This document shows, piece after piece, positions 52,070 through 61,090 of a stretch of 64,000 bases of DNA. The translations under genes were made by a program, and so were the position numbers. The notes beneath the pieces were generated by a model that saw only the letters and a list, made by a program, of their open reading frames with translations, was not told the DNA's origin and searched no databases. Positions within the stretch are counted from its first letter, which is position 1, and each line of letters opens with the position of its first letter. The stretch comes from Bacillota bacterium (lineage in GTDB: Bacteria; Bacillota; Clostridia; Lachnospirales; Lachnospiraceae), in contig JAEXOU010000005.1 in NCBI GenBank assembly GCA_023439125.1, positions 806,001 through 870,000 of the forward strand, read 5' to 3'.

Positions 52070-54160
52070 TTATTCGCCCTCTGCCTTAAGATATAATTCA
52101 GCTTCAGCAATAACTTTCTCCTGTACATCGGAAGGAGCCTGCTCATAACGGCTAAATTCATAAGAATACTCTCCGATACCACCAGTCATAGAACGAAGAT
52201 CGGTAGCATATCCAAAAGTTTCACCTAATGGTATATCAGCAACAATCTCCTGTTTTCCATTATGCAGAGAATTCATACCAAGTACACGTCCACGTCTGCG
52301 GTTTAAATCACCCATAATATCACCAGTAAACTTATCAGGAACAACAACCTTAAGTGAAACAATTGGCTCAAGTAAGATTGGACCAGCTTCCATAAAACCT
52401 TGCTTGAAGGCTTGAATCGTAGCCATCTTAAATGCCATTTCAGAAGAGTCAACTGGATGATAGGAACCATCAACTAACGTCGCTTTTAATCCAACAACCG
52501 GATAACCAGCAACTGGCCCTTTTAATACACTTTCTGCAATACCCTTTTCTACCGCAGGGAAGAAGTTTTTCGGAACGGCACCACCAAACACATTCTCCGC
52601 AAACACATATGGTTGTTCCATATCACCGGATGGCTCAAATTCAATATGAACATCACCATATTGTCCATGTCCACCAGATTGTTTCTTATATTTACCCTGA
52701 ACGCGAACCTTCTTACGAAGTGTCTCACGGTAAGGTACTCTTGGCTTCATAATTTCAATATCTACTTTATAACGTTGTAATAATTTACTTACTACAACTT
52801 CAAGCTGTTGTTCACCAATACCATATAATAAAGTTTGACGATTTTCTTTATCATTAACAACACGAAGTGTTAAATCTTCTTCCATTAATTTATTCAGAGC
52901 CTGAGAAACCTTATCATCATCGCCTTTATTCTTAGTCTTAAATCTTTGATATGCGTAAGGAATTGGCATCTTTGGTTGTTCATAAATAATTGGATTTGCC
53001 TTCGTTGAAAGAGTATCACCAGTTGAGGTATCAGACAACTTACCAATTGCTCCGATATCACCTGCATATAACTCTTTTACTTCAATTTGTTCTTTTCCGC
53101 GCAATACATAAAGTCTAGAGAGTTTCTCCTCTGTATCTTTATTGGCATTGTAAATAACAGCATCTGATTTTAAAACACCAGAACATACCTTAATCAATGA
53201 AAACTTACCAATAAACGGATCCGCGATTGTCTTCCATACATAAGCGGTCATTGGCTTATTGGCATCATAATCAGCTGCAAATGTACTTTGAGTTTTCTGA
53301 TTAATACCAGTTAATATACCACGGTTCGGAGAAGGAAAATATTTTTCAATCGCCTGTAATAGCATTTTGGTTCCTTGAGTATATAAACCAGAGCCCATTA
53401 AAACAGGAACGATACTACAATCAATTACACTACTACGTAATGCTGTTGAAATCTCTGTCATCGTAAATTCTTCGCCTTCAAAATACTTTTCCATTAACTC
53501 TTCACTAGATTCAGCTACAGCATCCAATAAAGCTTCTCTATATTTTGATACATATTCCATAGAATAATCAGGAATATCGCATTCTTCATAATCACTTAGT
53601 TTTGTAAAATGACGTCCTGCCATCTTTACGACATTTACAAAGCCAATAAATTTTTCATTCTCACGAATTGGGGAATGGAATGGAGCAATTTTCTTTCCAT
53701 ATAATTCTTCCAAACGTTCTACTACTTGACGAAAACTAGCATTATCATCATCCATATCTGTTACAAAGAAAATTCTTGGTAGCTTGTACTTTTCACAGTA
53801 GTCCCAAGCCTTCATTGTACCAATTTCTACACCAGCTTTTGCCGATACTACAATTACAGCTGCATCACATGCATGTAGAGCTTCTTCTACTTCACCTACA
53901 AAATCAAAATAACCAGGAGTATCAATTAAATTAATCTTTGTATCTTCCCAAATGATAGGTACTACAGTTGTGCTAATTGAAAATAAACGCTTTACTTCTT
54001 CTTTGTCGTAATCACTGATTGTATTTCCTTCTTCAATCTTTCCCTGTCTGTTCGTAATACCTGTTGTGTACGCCATGGCTTCAACTAAAGTAGTCTTGCC
54101 ACAGCCACCGTGTCCTAAGACTGCTACATTACGAATCTTTTCATATTTGTAAGTTTCCAT
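52070..54160 (-). CDS. EF-G-like translational GTPase (EF-G2 type)
   Basis: The 696-residue protein has all EF-G domains: P-loop GHGGCGKTTLVEAMAY, G3 LIDTPGYFDFVGEVEEAL, domain IV GHGQYGDVHIEFEP and VDGSYHPVDSSEMAFKMA, and domain V GEYSYEFSRYEQAP. The G4 guanine-recognition motif reads FFVTDMDDD instead of NKxD, and switch I has EVKRLFSIST rather than ERGITI. It is therefore a divergent paralogue, not the housekeeping fusA. GGAGGACAACGAGAT precedes the ATG. It is monocistronic. Confidence 0.9.
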   Translation of the reverse strand: METYKYEKIRNVAVLGHGGCGKTTLVEAMAYTTGITNRQGKIEEGNTISDYDKEEVKRLFSISTTVVPIIWEDTKINLIDTPGYFDFVGEVEEALHACDAAVIVVSAKAGVEIGTMKAWDYCEKYKLPRIFFVTDMDDDNASFRQVVERLEELYGKKIAPFHSPIRENEKFIGFVNVVKMAGRHFTKLSDYEECDIPDYSMEYVSKYREALLDAVAESSEELMEKYFEGEEFTMTEISTALRSSVIDCSIVPVLMGSGLYTQGTKMLLQAIEKYFPSPNRGILTGINQKTQSTFAADYDANKPMTAYVWKTIADPFIGKFSLIKVCSGVLKSDAVIYNANKDTEEKLSRLYVLRGKEQIEVKELYAGDIGAIGKLSDTSTGDTLSTKANPIIYEQPKMPIPYAYQRFKTKNKGDDDKVSQALNKLMEEDLTLRVVNDKENRQTLLYGIGEQQLEVVVSKLLQRYKVDIEIMKPRVPYRETLRKKVRVQGKYKKQSGGHGQYGDVHIEFEPSGDMEQPYVFAENVFGGAVPKNFFPAVEKGIAESVLKGPVAGYPVVGLKATLVDGSYHPVDSSEMAFKMATIQAFKQGFMEAGPILLEPIVSLKVVVPDKFTGDIMGDLNRRRGRVLGMNSLHNGKQEIVADIPLGETFGYATDLRSMTGGIGEYSYEFSRYEQAPSDVQEKVIAEAELYLKAEGE

Positions 54161-54428
54161 ATCTCGTTGTCCTCCAATACATCATAGTCATCTGCTAGAT
54201 TTTAGCATTTGCTGTACAGGTCTCAACCTCTATAAAACCTTGTAAATCTATTTTACTAAATTTTCAATTAATTTACAACACTTTTATGCAATTATCACAA
54301 TTTTATTTTAATCCATAAATCATATTTCAACATTATCCATAAATCATCATTTTTTTACACTTTTCTTCTTTTTTTATACTTGATAATAGATTATAGTAAA
54401 TTCTAGCTAAAAAGCATTATACAATATG

Positions 54429-54457
54429 ATACTTTAAAGTGTTACACTTTAAAGTAT
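54429..54457. promoter_or_regulatory. Perfect palindrome upstream of the aroF promoter
   Basis: ATACTTTAAAGTGT and ACACTTTAAAGTAT are exact complements around a single T, ending 7 bases before the -35 box. It could be an operator for an aromatic-pathway regulator. It lies in the gene-free 54161-54599 interval, otherwise AT-rich. Confidence 0.5.
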
Positions 54458-54464
54458 TGCAGTA

Positions 54465-54493
54465 TTGACATGAAAAATGAAATGAGGTAGAAT
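54465..54493 (+). promoter_or_regulatory. Sigma-A promoter of aroF-tyrA
   Basis: TTGACA, a 17-base spacer and TAGAAT form a near-consensus promoter, leaving a leader of about 100 bases before the aroF ATG. The leader holds a weak hairpin (TTGAAAT/ATTTCA) and ends in GGAGGCATAAT. Confidence 0.7.
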
Positions 54494-54599
54494 AGCTTAT
54501 ATCCCACCATTTTGAAATAACATTTCAGAATTTTGTGAATACTATTATTACCAGGTTTGAACTTTACATAAGCTCTTCCTGAGTTCTTGGAGGCATAAT

Positions 54600-55613
54600 A
54601 TGATAATTGTAATGAGACCAAATGCAAAGAAAGAATCAATCGACAACGTGTTAAGTATTATCAAAGGGAAGGGACTTGATGTTCATGTATCAGCTGGTAA
54701 AGAAGTTACCATAATCGGCGTTATTGGCGATAAGTCTAGATTATCTTGTAGCAATTTAGAGATTGCCCCAGAAGTAGATCATATCCTTCCAGTTACTGAA
54801 ACATATAAATTAGCAAATAAAAAATTTCATCCGGAACCATCCATCGTAAAAGTTGGAAATACTACAATTGGTGGCAGTGAATTATGCATTATGTCTGGAC
54901 CATGCGCTGTAGAAAGTCAGGAACAGGTTTTACAGACTGCCATCGCGATTAAAAAATCAGGAGCTACCATTCTGCGTGGAGGTGCATATAAACCACGTAC
55001 AAGTCCATACTCCTTCCAAGGTCTTGAAGAAGAAGGATTAAGATACATGAAAGAAGCACGTGAAGCAACAGGGCTTCCAGTAATTTGTGAAGTAACTAGC
55101 CTTGCTGCCATTGAAGCGGCAGTGAAGTATGTAGATATGCTTCAAATCGGCGCACGTAATATGCAAAATTTTTACTTATTAAAAGAAGCAGGTAAAACTG
55201 GTCTTCCTGTTTTGTTAAAACGAGGTTTAGCTGCAACAATCGAAGATTGGTTAAATGCATCTGAATATATTATTTCTGAAGGTAATCCTAATGTTGTACT
55301 TTGTGAACGTGGTATTCGTACTTTCGAAACCGCAACAAGAAATACATTAGATATTAGTGCAGTTCCAGTCATAAAAGAAAAGAGTCACCTTCCTATTATC
55401 GTAGATCCAAGCCATGCAACTGGTGTTCGTAAGTATATCACTCCATTAGCTAAATGTGCAATTGCTGCAGGAGCAGATGGTCTGATGATTGAAACACATC
55501 CAGATCCAAAAAATGCGCTTTCCGATGGTCCGCAATCTCTTAATTTTGCTCAATTTGAAGAGCTTTGTGAAGAGTTACGTCCATATGCTAAACTAGCGGG
55601 AAAGAAATTTTAA
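54600..55613 (+). CDS. aroF: 3-deoxy-7-phosphoheptulonate synthase (DAHP synthase)
   Basis: The first enzyme of aromatic synthesis, condensing erythrose 4-phosphate and PEP. The 337 residues have an N-terminal ferredoxin-like regulatory domain (MIIVMRPNAKKESIDNVLSI, residues 1-75), then the KDO8P/DAHP barrel: CIMSGPCAVESQEQ, RGGAYKPRTSPYSFQG (PEP-binding KPRTS), LQIGARNMQNF and VDPSHATGVRKY. The regulatory domain usually mediates inhibition by tyrosine or phenylalanine. tyrA follows after 24 bases, so the tyrosine branch is co-expressed. GGAGG lies 6 bases before the ATG. Confidence 0.95.
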   Translation: MIIVMRPNAKKESIDNVLSIIKGKGLDVHVSAGKEVTIIGVIGDKSRLSCSNLEIAPEVDHILPVTETYKLANKKFHPEPSIVKVGNTTIGGSELCIMSGPCAVESQEQVLQTAIAIKKSGATILRGGAYKPRTSPYSFQGLEEEGLRYMKEAREATGLPVICEVTSLAAIEAAVKYVDMLQIGARNMQNFYLLKEAGKTGLPVLLKRGLAATIEDWLNASEYIISEGNPNVVLCERGIRTFETATRNTLDISAVPVIKEKSHLPIIVDPSHATGVRKYITPLAKCAIAAGADGLMIETHPDPKNALSDGPQSLNFAQFEELCEELRPYAKLAGKKF

Positions 55614-55637
55614 CAAAGAAAGAGTAGGTGTTACGAT

Positions 55638-56750
55638 ATGAAGATAGGTTTTATTGGCTTGGGGCTAATTGGTGGCTCCATCGCCAAAGCCTTAAGCAAA
55701 ATAAAGCAAACATCCCCTGAACAACCACTTTATGAAATCATCGCATATGATACGGATGCAAACATTAGTCAGTTACAAAAAGCGCTTTCTGATAATGTCA
55801 TTGACCTTATTAGTCACAACTTTGAAGTTGACTTTCAAAATTGTGACATTATCTTTTTATGTGCTCCTGTACATATTAATGTTGGTTATTTAACTAGACT
55901 GCAATCTATAATTTCCGATCGCTGTATCATTACAGATGTAGGTAGCGTAAAAACACTCATGCATGAAAAAGTAAAGGAACTCGGATTATCCCATCAGTTT
56001 ATTGGTGGTCATCCAATGGCTGGTTCCGAACGAAGTGGATATGAAAACTCAAGTGAGCGATTATTAGAGAATGCTTACTATATTCTCACACCAACCTCTG
56101 AGGTATCCAATGAAAATATTCAACGACTCACTCAGTTTGTAACAACAATAAAAGCAATTCCGCTACTCTTAGACTACAAAGAACATGATCAGATAACTGC
56201 TGCTATTAGTCATATCCCTCATATAATCGCTGCTCTACTTGTAAATCTCGTAAAAGATAGCGATGACGAAGCAGAAAAGATGCGAATGCTCGCAGCTGGT
56301 GGGTTTAAGGATATTACACGAATTGCCTCCTCCTCACCTACGATGTGGCAGAGCATCTGTTTATCCAATTCTGACAGTATTATTGAACAGTTAAGAAACT
56401 TTCAAGCTTCCATACAGAATGTAATCCAAGCAATCAAAACCAAGGATTCTGACTATATCTATAGAACCTTTGATGATGCAGGAACTTATCGTAGTTCCAT
56501 TCCAAATAACAAAGGCTTACTGAATCGCTTCTTTGAGTTATTCCTTGATATCAGTGATGAGCCCGGCGCAATTGCAATTATTGCAACAGTACTTGGCAGT
56601 AATGGAATTAGCATTAAGAATATTGGAATCATTCATAATCGAGAATTTGAAGATGGTGTACTTCGAATTGAACTCTATGAAGAAGAGGCTTTAAATAAAG
56701 CTTTAAGAATTTTAAAAGCCCATAATTATACGATATGTGAACGCAAATAA
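55638..56750 (+). CDS. tyrA: Prephenate dehydrogenase with ACT domain
   Basis: The 370-residue protein starts with a Rossmann motif, IGFIGLGLIGGSIAKALSK. It has the substrate histidines in HPMAGSERSGYENSSERL and in AAISHIPHIIAALL. The C-terminal 75 residues (LDISDEPGAIAIIATVLGSNGISIKNIGI, an ACT domain, first part quoted) probably sense tyrosine. It oxidises prephenate to 4-hydroxyphenylpyruvate. It is the second gene of the aroF-tyrA operon; a family C repeat half lies 20 bases after it. Confidence 0.95.
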   Translation: MKIGFIGLGLIGGSIAKALSKIKQTSPEQPLYEIIAYDTDANISQLQKALSDNVIDLISHNFEVDFQNCDIIFLCAPVHINVGYLTRLQSIISDRCIITDVGSVKTLMHEKVKELGLSHQFIGGHPMAGSERSGYENSSERLLENAYYILTPTSEVSNENIQRLTQFVTTIKAIPLLLDYKEHDQITAAISHIPHIIAALLVNLVKDSDDEAEKMRMLAAGGFKDITRIASSSPTMWQSICLSNSDSIIEQLRNFQASIQNVIQAIKTKDSDYIYRTFDDAGTYRSSIPNNKGLLNRFFELFLDISDEPGAIAIIATVLGSNGISIKNIGIIHNREFEDGVLRIELYEEEALNKALRILKAHNYTICERK

Positions 56751-56769
56751 GGGAATTACTAAAAAGTCA

Positions 56770-56887
56770 GACGTCATTTTGCACGAGGAAGTGTTCAGAG
56801 TATGGGATGACAAACATAATTTATACGCAACACGTTTTCGCTTGAATGAAGTTCGTAGCGATACGTAAGGGCCTAAAATACAGGCCC
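56770..56887. repeat. Palindromic element, family C, left half
   Basis: Begins GACGTCATTTTGCACGAGG, includes GGGATGACAAACATAATTTA, CGCTTGAATGAAGTTCG, and ends at the central hairpin GGGCCTaaaatacAGGCCC. The right half is missing. It starts 19 bases after the tyrA stop. Confidence 0.8.
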
Positions 56888-56891
56888 AAAA

Positions 56892-56938
56892 AAATAGTCT
56901 TGTAGGAAAACGGTAAACGTTATCCTACAAGACTATTT
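56892..56938 (-). terminator. Terminator after the FliD-like gene
   Basis: AAATAGTCTTGTAGGA and TCCTACAAGACTATTT are exact complements, and on the minus strand TTTT follows. It ends 20 bases before the stop at 56959. Confidence 0.85.
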
Positions 56939-56958
56939 GATTTTATAATGTTTCTAAA

Positions 56959-57735
56959 TTACAAAAATTGATTGAATAATGTACCAGTAATTCCTGCTGT
57001 ACTATACTTACCGTTTGCACCATATAGTCGATTAGCGTATAGGGCATTCACTGAAGCTGTTGAGATGTCAACTGCTTTCGAGTTCACGCGATCTGCATAG
57101 GAATCTGTACCATTAAATAATGTCTTAAGATCATTCATGTTTGCACTCTTGATTTTCGTTTCGTCAACACTTAACGTATTATCGCTACCAATCGTAACCC
57201 CAACTTTAGCTAATAACTTCTTATTTGCATTCGTCATTGACACCATATATGATGTCTTACGAAGAACCGATGTTGAATCGGTTTCAGCAGCCGACTTGAT
57301 GGTATCATTATATGATTTGGCAAAACTACTAATTGCACTTGCAATCTTATCCATATCATAGTCTGTTTTTTCCGTTGTTGTGCCTGTTGTTGCGTCAGTT
57401 ACTGTCTTCGTTACTTTTTCAAACAAAGAATTCTTGCCCGTTGAAATTAACGCTGAAGCAGCTGTTTTTAACCCGTCAGCATTCGTCTTTGTTAACGTCA
57501 GCTTTGTCTTATCCGAGCTTGTCAAATCAGTATTGACATTTTTATCTTCTGTGCTGTTTGCCGTCGACTCATCGCTTTGTTTCTTATAATAAGCCGATAA
57601 TAGTTTCTTATAGCTTCCATTCTTAATGCTATAATAATCACCTAGTATATTGCTTGATGAACCAGCAGAACTTGATGATGCTGTTCCAAACAAACTCGAT
57701 GAGAAGTTATAATAATTACTTGAAATGCTTGCCAT
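56959..57735 (-). CDS. Serine-rich protein with FliD C-terminal-like region
   Basis: The 258-residue protein begins MASISSNYYNFSSSLFGTAS, very rich in serine and glycine and without a signal peptide. Residues about 125-225 (SSFAKSYNDTIKSAAETDS, later VGVTIGSDNTLSVDETKI and LKTLFNGTDSYADRVN) resemble the C-terminal domain of the flagellar cap FliD, where N-x-L-x-x-D-x-x-K/x-L is typical. It is about half the length of FliD and no flagellar gene adjoins it, so export and function are uncertain. GGAGAGATATCGA precedes the ATG. Confidence 0.55.
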   Translation of the reverse strand: MASISSNYYNFSSSLFGTASSSSAGSSSNILGDYYSIKNGSYKKLLSAYYKKQSDESTANSTEDKNVNTDLTSSDKTKLTLTKTNADGLKTAASALISTGKNSLFEKVTKTVTDATTGTTTEKTDYDMDKIASAISSFAKSYNDTIKSAAETDSTSVLRKTSYMVSMTNANKKLLAKVGVTIGSDNTLSVDETKIKSANMNDLKTLFNGTDSYADRVNSKAVDISTASVNALYANRLYGANGKYSTAGITGTLFNQFL

Positions 57736-57948
57736 TCGATATCTCTCCTTTGCTTATCGAATCAATAGAACGATAACAATTGTTCTATTCGTTGAACGCT
57801 ATCGATTGTTCTATTCGACATTTGCGACCTCCATGTCATGTCTGAAAAATTTCTTTCATTGTATATATCGACATAAATCATCAATCTTTAATACTATAAT
57901 ATACCTTATCCTACCAATTTTCAATATAAAAAGCAAAATCTATTATGA

Positions 57949-59670
57949 TTAAGCTAATTCCATTAACGCTTTTGTTAATGCTTCTACTTTATTGTTAGCA
58001 TCCTCAAGACTAGTTCCTTTAACACCAATGTAGAATTTAATCTTTGGTTCTGTACCGGAAGGACGAACGCAAACCCATGCATCATCATTTAAGTCGAAAT
58101 AGAGAACATCGGATTTTGGTAAACCAGTCTTTGTAACTTCACCTGTCTCTAGATTCTTTATTGTATCATGCTCATAATCACGGAATGCCATCACACGATA
58201 ATCACCTAATACTTTTGGTGGATTCATACGGAAGCTTTCCATCATTTCCTTAATTTTTGCTGCTCCCTCTACACCTTTGAGTGTAATTGTCTGAAGACCT
58301 TCTTTAAAGTAACCATACTTCTTATAAATCTCTAGCATCTGATCCCATAAAGTAAGTCCTTTTGTAGAATAATAAGCAGCTGCTTCACATAATTCCATAA
58401 CTGCAACTACAGCATCCTTATCTCTTGCATGGGTACCTACAAGACAGCCATAGCTTTCTTCAAAACCAAATTCATAAGTTCCTGAATTGTTTTGTTCAAA
58501 ATACTTAATCTGTTCTCCAATATACTTGAAACCAGTTAACACTTCAATTAACTTAATATTATAAGCCTGTGCTACTTTATCTGCCATATTTGTAGTAACG
58601 ATTGTCTTAATGAGAGCACCATCGTCTGCTATTTTACCATAAGCCTTTCTCTGACTTAAGACATACTCACAGATTAACATACCTGACATATTACCAGTAA
58701 AAGATACATACTCTCCAGTTTTTGAATCCTTTGCGTAAACACCAAGACGGTCTGCATCTGGGTCAGTTGCACAGATAATATCTGCATCTACCTTCTTAGC
58801 TAATTCTAATGCTAATTGAAACGCATTCGGATCTTCTGGGTTTGGAGATTTTACAGAACTGAAATTGCCATCTGGTTTTTCCTGTTCTGGAACTACATAT
58901 ACATTCTGAAAACCTAATTCATCCAGTACACGGCGCACTAATACATTACCTGTTCCGTGAAGTGGTGTATATACAATCTTTAGCTTCTTACCAACTTCTT
59001 TGACTAAGTCAGGGTTCAAAACTAATTTCTTTATTGTTTCAATATACTTATCATCAATTTCTTTGCCGATCTCATGATATAAGCCAGCAGCAATTGCATC
59101 CGCCTTACTCATTGTCTTAACTGTATTGTAATCCGTAATGGAGTTAACTTCTGTTATAATCTCCTCATCCTTAGGAGATGTAATCTGTGCTCCATCTTCC
59201 CAATAGACTTTATAGCCATTATACTCTGCTGGATTATGGCTTGCTGTTACAACGATACCTGCGGTACATCCTAATTCACGTAGTGCAAAAGATAATTCTG
59301 GCGTAGGGCGTAAAGAGTCAAAGCGATAAGCTTTTATGCCATTTGCACATAAACATAATGCTGCCTCTTCACTGAATTCGATGGACATATTTCTACAATC
59401 ATATGCAATCACAACGCCTTTATCCTGAGCATTTTCACGAAGAATGAAATTTGCTAGACCTTGAGTAGCTCTTCGAACCGTATAAAGATTCATTCGATTG
59501 GTACCTGCTCCAATAATACCACGAAGACCGCCTGTCCCAAATTCAAGATCCTTATAAAAGCGTTCTTTAATTTCTGCCTCATTATCTTTAATTGCTAACA
59601 ATTCTGCTTTGGTAGCATCATCAAAATAATCATCCTCACACCACAACTGATAAGTATCTAAATAACTCAT
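57949..59670 (-). CDS. pgcA: Phosphoglucomutase / phosphomannomutase
   Basis: The 573-residue alpha-phosphohexomutase has GGLRGIIGAGTNRMN, the phosphoserine loop IVVTASHNPAEYNGYKVYW, the metal loop ATDPDADRLGVY, the sugar loop FGFEESYGCLVGTH, and the phosphate-binding RPSGTEPKIKFYIG. It interconverts glucose 1- and 6-phosphate for glycogen and wall polymers. AAGTGAGGTAACA precedes the ATG. It is monocistronic, with two palindromes in its 323-base upstream gap. Confidence 0.95.
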   Translation of the reverse strand: MSYLDTYQLWCEDDYFDDATKAELLAIKDNEAEIKERFYKDLEFGTGGLRGIIGAGTNRMNLYTVRRATQGLANFILRENAQDKGVVIAYDCRNMSIEFSEEAALCLCANGIKAYRFDSLRPTPELSFALRELGCTAGIVVTASHNPAEYNGYKVYWEDGAQITSPKDEEIITEVNSITDYNTVKTMSKADAIAAGLYHEIGKEIDDKYIETIKKLVLNPDLVKEVGKKLKIVYTPLHGTGNVLVRRVLDELGFQNVYVVPEQEKPDGNFSSVKSPNPEDPNAFQLALELAKKVDADIICATDPDADRLGVYAKDSKTGEYVSFTGNMSGMLICEYVLSQRKAYGKIADDGALIKTIVTTNMADKVAQAYNIKLIEVLTGFKYIGEQIKYFEQNNSGTYEFGFEESYGCLVGTHARDKDAVVAVMELCEAAAYYSTKGLTLWDQMLEIYKKYGYFKEGLQTITLKGVEGAAKIKEMMESFRMNPPKVLGDYRVMAFRDYEHDTIKNLETGEVTKTGLPKSDVLYFDLNDDAWVCVRPSGTEPKIKFYIGVKGTSLEDANNKVEALTKALMELA

Positions 59671-59768
59671 TGTTACCTCACTTTCTCACTACTATGTAGT
59701 AATTCTTTCTTATTGCTAATTCATATATGAAATGTATATAATTCCCACCTAAATAAGGTAGTTATCGT

Positions 59769-59844
59769 TGATATATTGTAATATATCAGTGTTATCAGAC
59801 GCTAAAGGTCATAAATAGCGGTGTCCTATTATAGAACTCCGCTA
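59769..59844. promoter_or_regulatory. Two palindromes upstream of pgcA
   Basis: TGATATATT-GT-AATATATCA (59769-59788) is a perfect 20-base palindrome. It is followed by a 29-base near-palindrome at 59816-59844 that starts TAGCGGTGTCCTAT and ends ATAGAACTCCGCTA, with four mismatches placed symmetrically. Both lie in the queA-pgcA gap. Neither has a U tract, so operators fit better than terminators. Nothing else is seen in 59671-59993. Confidence 0.45.
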
Positions 59845-59993
59845 AATATTTTACCACATGTTACTTGATGAATTCAAGGTAGTATCTTATATAATAACTG
59901 CATTTTCTGACATCATAATACATCCTATTCTCAGTTCTTTATAAAAAAATGTTTGAAATCCACCAAAAACCTTTACAAATGTAACATTTTGAG

Positions 59994-61061
59994 CTAATTA
60001 ATAAACATCGCGTCTCCGAAAGAAAAGAATCGATATCGTTCTTTGACAGCGATACGATAAGCATCTAATACATTTTCTCTGCCAGCTAATGCAGAAACAA
60101 GCATCAATAAAGTTGATTCTGGTAAATGAAAGTTTGTAATTAAACAGTCAAGTACTTTAAACTTATATCCAGGATAAATAAAAATTTCAGTTGCTCTACT
60201 TTCTGCACGAACTGTACCATCTTCCTCTGCTGCGGATTCTAATGTGCGGCAGCTTGTTGTGCCAACACAAATAACTCTTCCTCCAGCCTTTTTTGTATCG
60301 TTAATCTTCTTCGCTTCCTCTGGTAAAATCTGATAGAATTCAGAATGCATATGATGCTCTAAAATATTCTCTTCTTTTACTGGTCGAAACGTTCCTAATC
60401 CAACATGTAAAGTTACGGTTGCAATCGTAACACCCATATGATTGATTTGATCTAGTAATTCCTTTGTAAAATGTAAGCCAGCAGTAGGTGCTGCGGCAGA
60501 TCCCTCATACTTTGCATAAACAGTCTGATAACGTGTTTTATCCTTCAACTCGTGTGTAATATAAGGTGGTAATGGCATCTGACCTAGTGCATCAAGAATT
60601 TCTTCAAAGATTCCCTCATACGTAAACTGAACTTTTCGATTGCCATCTTCCATCACCTCGATGATCTCACCAACTAATCTTCCATCACCAAATTTAATTT
60701 TTGTCCCAACCTTTGCTTTTTTACCAGGGCGTACTAAAGTCTCCCAAATATCATTCTTTAATCGTTTTAATAATAATAGCTCGATGGTTGCACCCTCTTT
60801 CGGGTAGCTACAACCTGGTGCTAACGGTTCTGATTTATCAATGATTCTTTCTCCAAATAAACGAGCTGGGATTACCTTCGTATTATTCAATACTAAGCAA
60901 TCACCTGGCTTAAGATAATGGATGATATCATGAAAATGCTTGTGTTCTATTGCACCCGTCTCTTTATTAAGTATTAACAATCGAGAACTTGAACGGTCCT
61001 CCAATGGATCTTGCGCGATTAACTCTTCTGGTAAATCAAAATAAAAATCATGTGTCTTCAT
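59994..61061 (-). CDS. queA: tRNA preQ1(34) S-adenosylmethionine ribosyltransferase-isomerase
   Basis: The 355-residue enzyme makes epoxyqueuosine in tRNA. It begins MKTHDFYFDLPEELIAQDPL, then RSSSRLLILNKETG, CLVLNNTKVIPARLFGER, the PTAGLHFT motif in AAPTAGLHFTKELLDQI, and VTLHVGLGTFRPVK, all QueA hallmarks. NFHLPESTLLMLVSALAGRE is near the C-terminus. It follows the SpoIID-like gene by 29 bases in the same direction. No tgt or yajC adjoins it, unlike the usual order. Confidence 0.96.
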   Translation of the reverse strand: MKTHDFYFDLPEELIAQDPLEDRSSSRLLILNKETGAIEHKHFHDIIHYLKPGDCLVLNNTKVIPARLFGERIIDKSEPLAPGCSYPKEGATIELLLLKRLKNDIWETLVRPGKKAKVGTKIKFGDGRLVGEIIEVMEDGNRKVQFTYEGIFEEILDALGQMPLPPYITHELKDKTRYQTVYAKYEGSAAAPTAGLHFTKELLDQINHMGVTIATVTLHVGLGTFRPVKEENILEHHMHSEFYQILPEEAKKINDTKKAGGRVICVGTTSCRTLESAAEEDGTVRAESRATEIFIYPGYKFKVLDCLITNFHLPESTLLMLVSALAGRENVLDAYRIAVKERYRFFSFGDAMFIN

Positions 61062-61090
61062 CTTTTTTCTCTTTTCTTTCTATTAATCTG

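Noticed and set aside
54535..54584. Possible leader peptide in the aroF leader (GTG start, containing RFELY)
   Set aside because: No ribosome site precedes the GTG, the aromatic codons are few, and no alternative terminator structure is seen.
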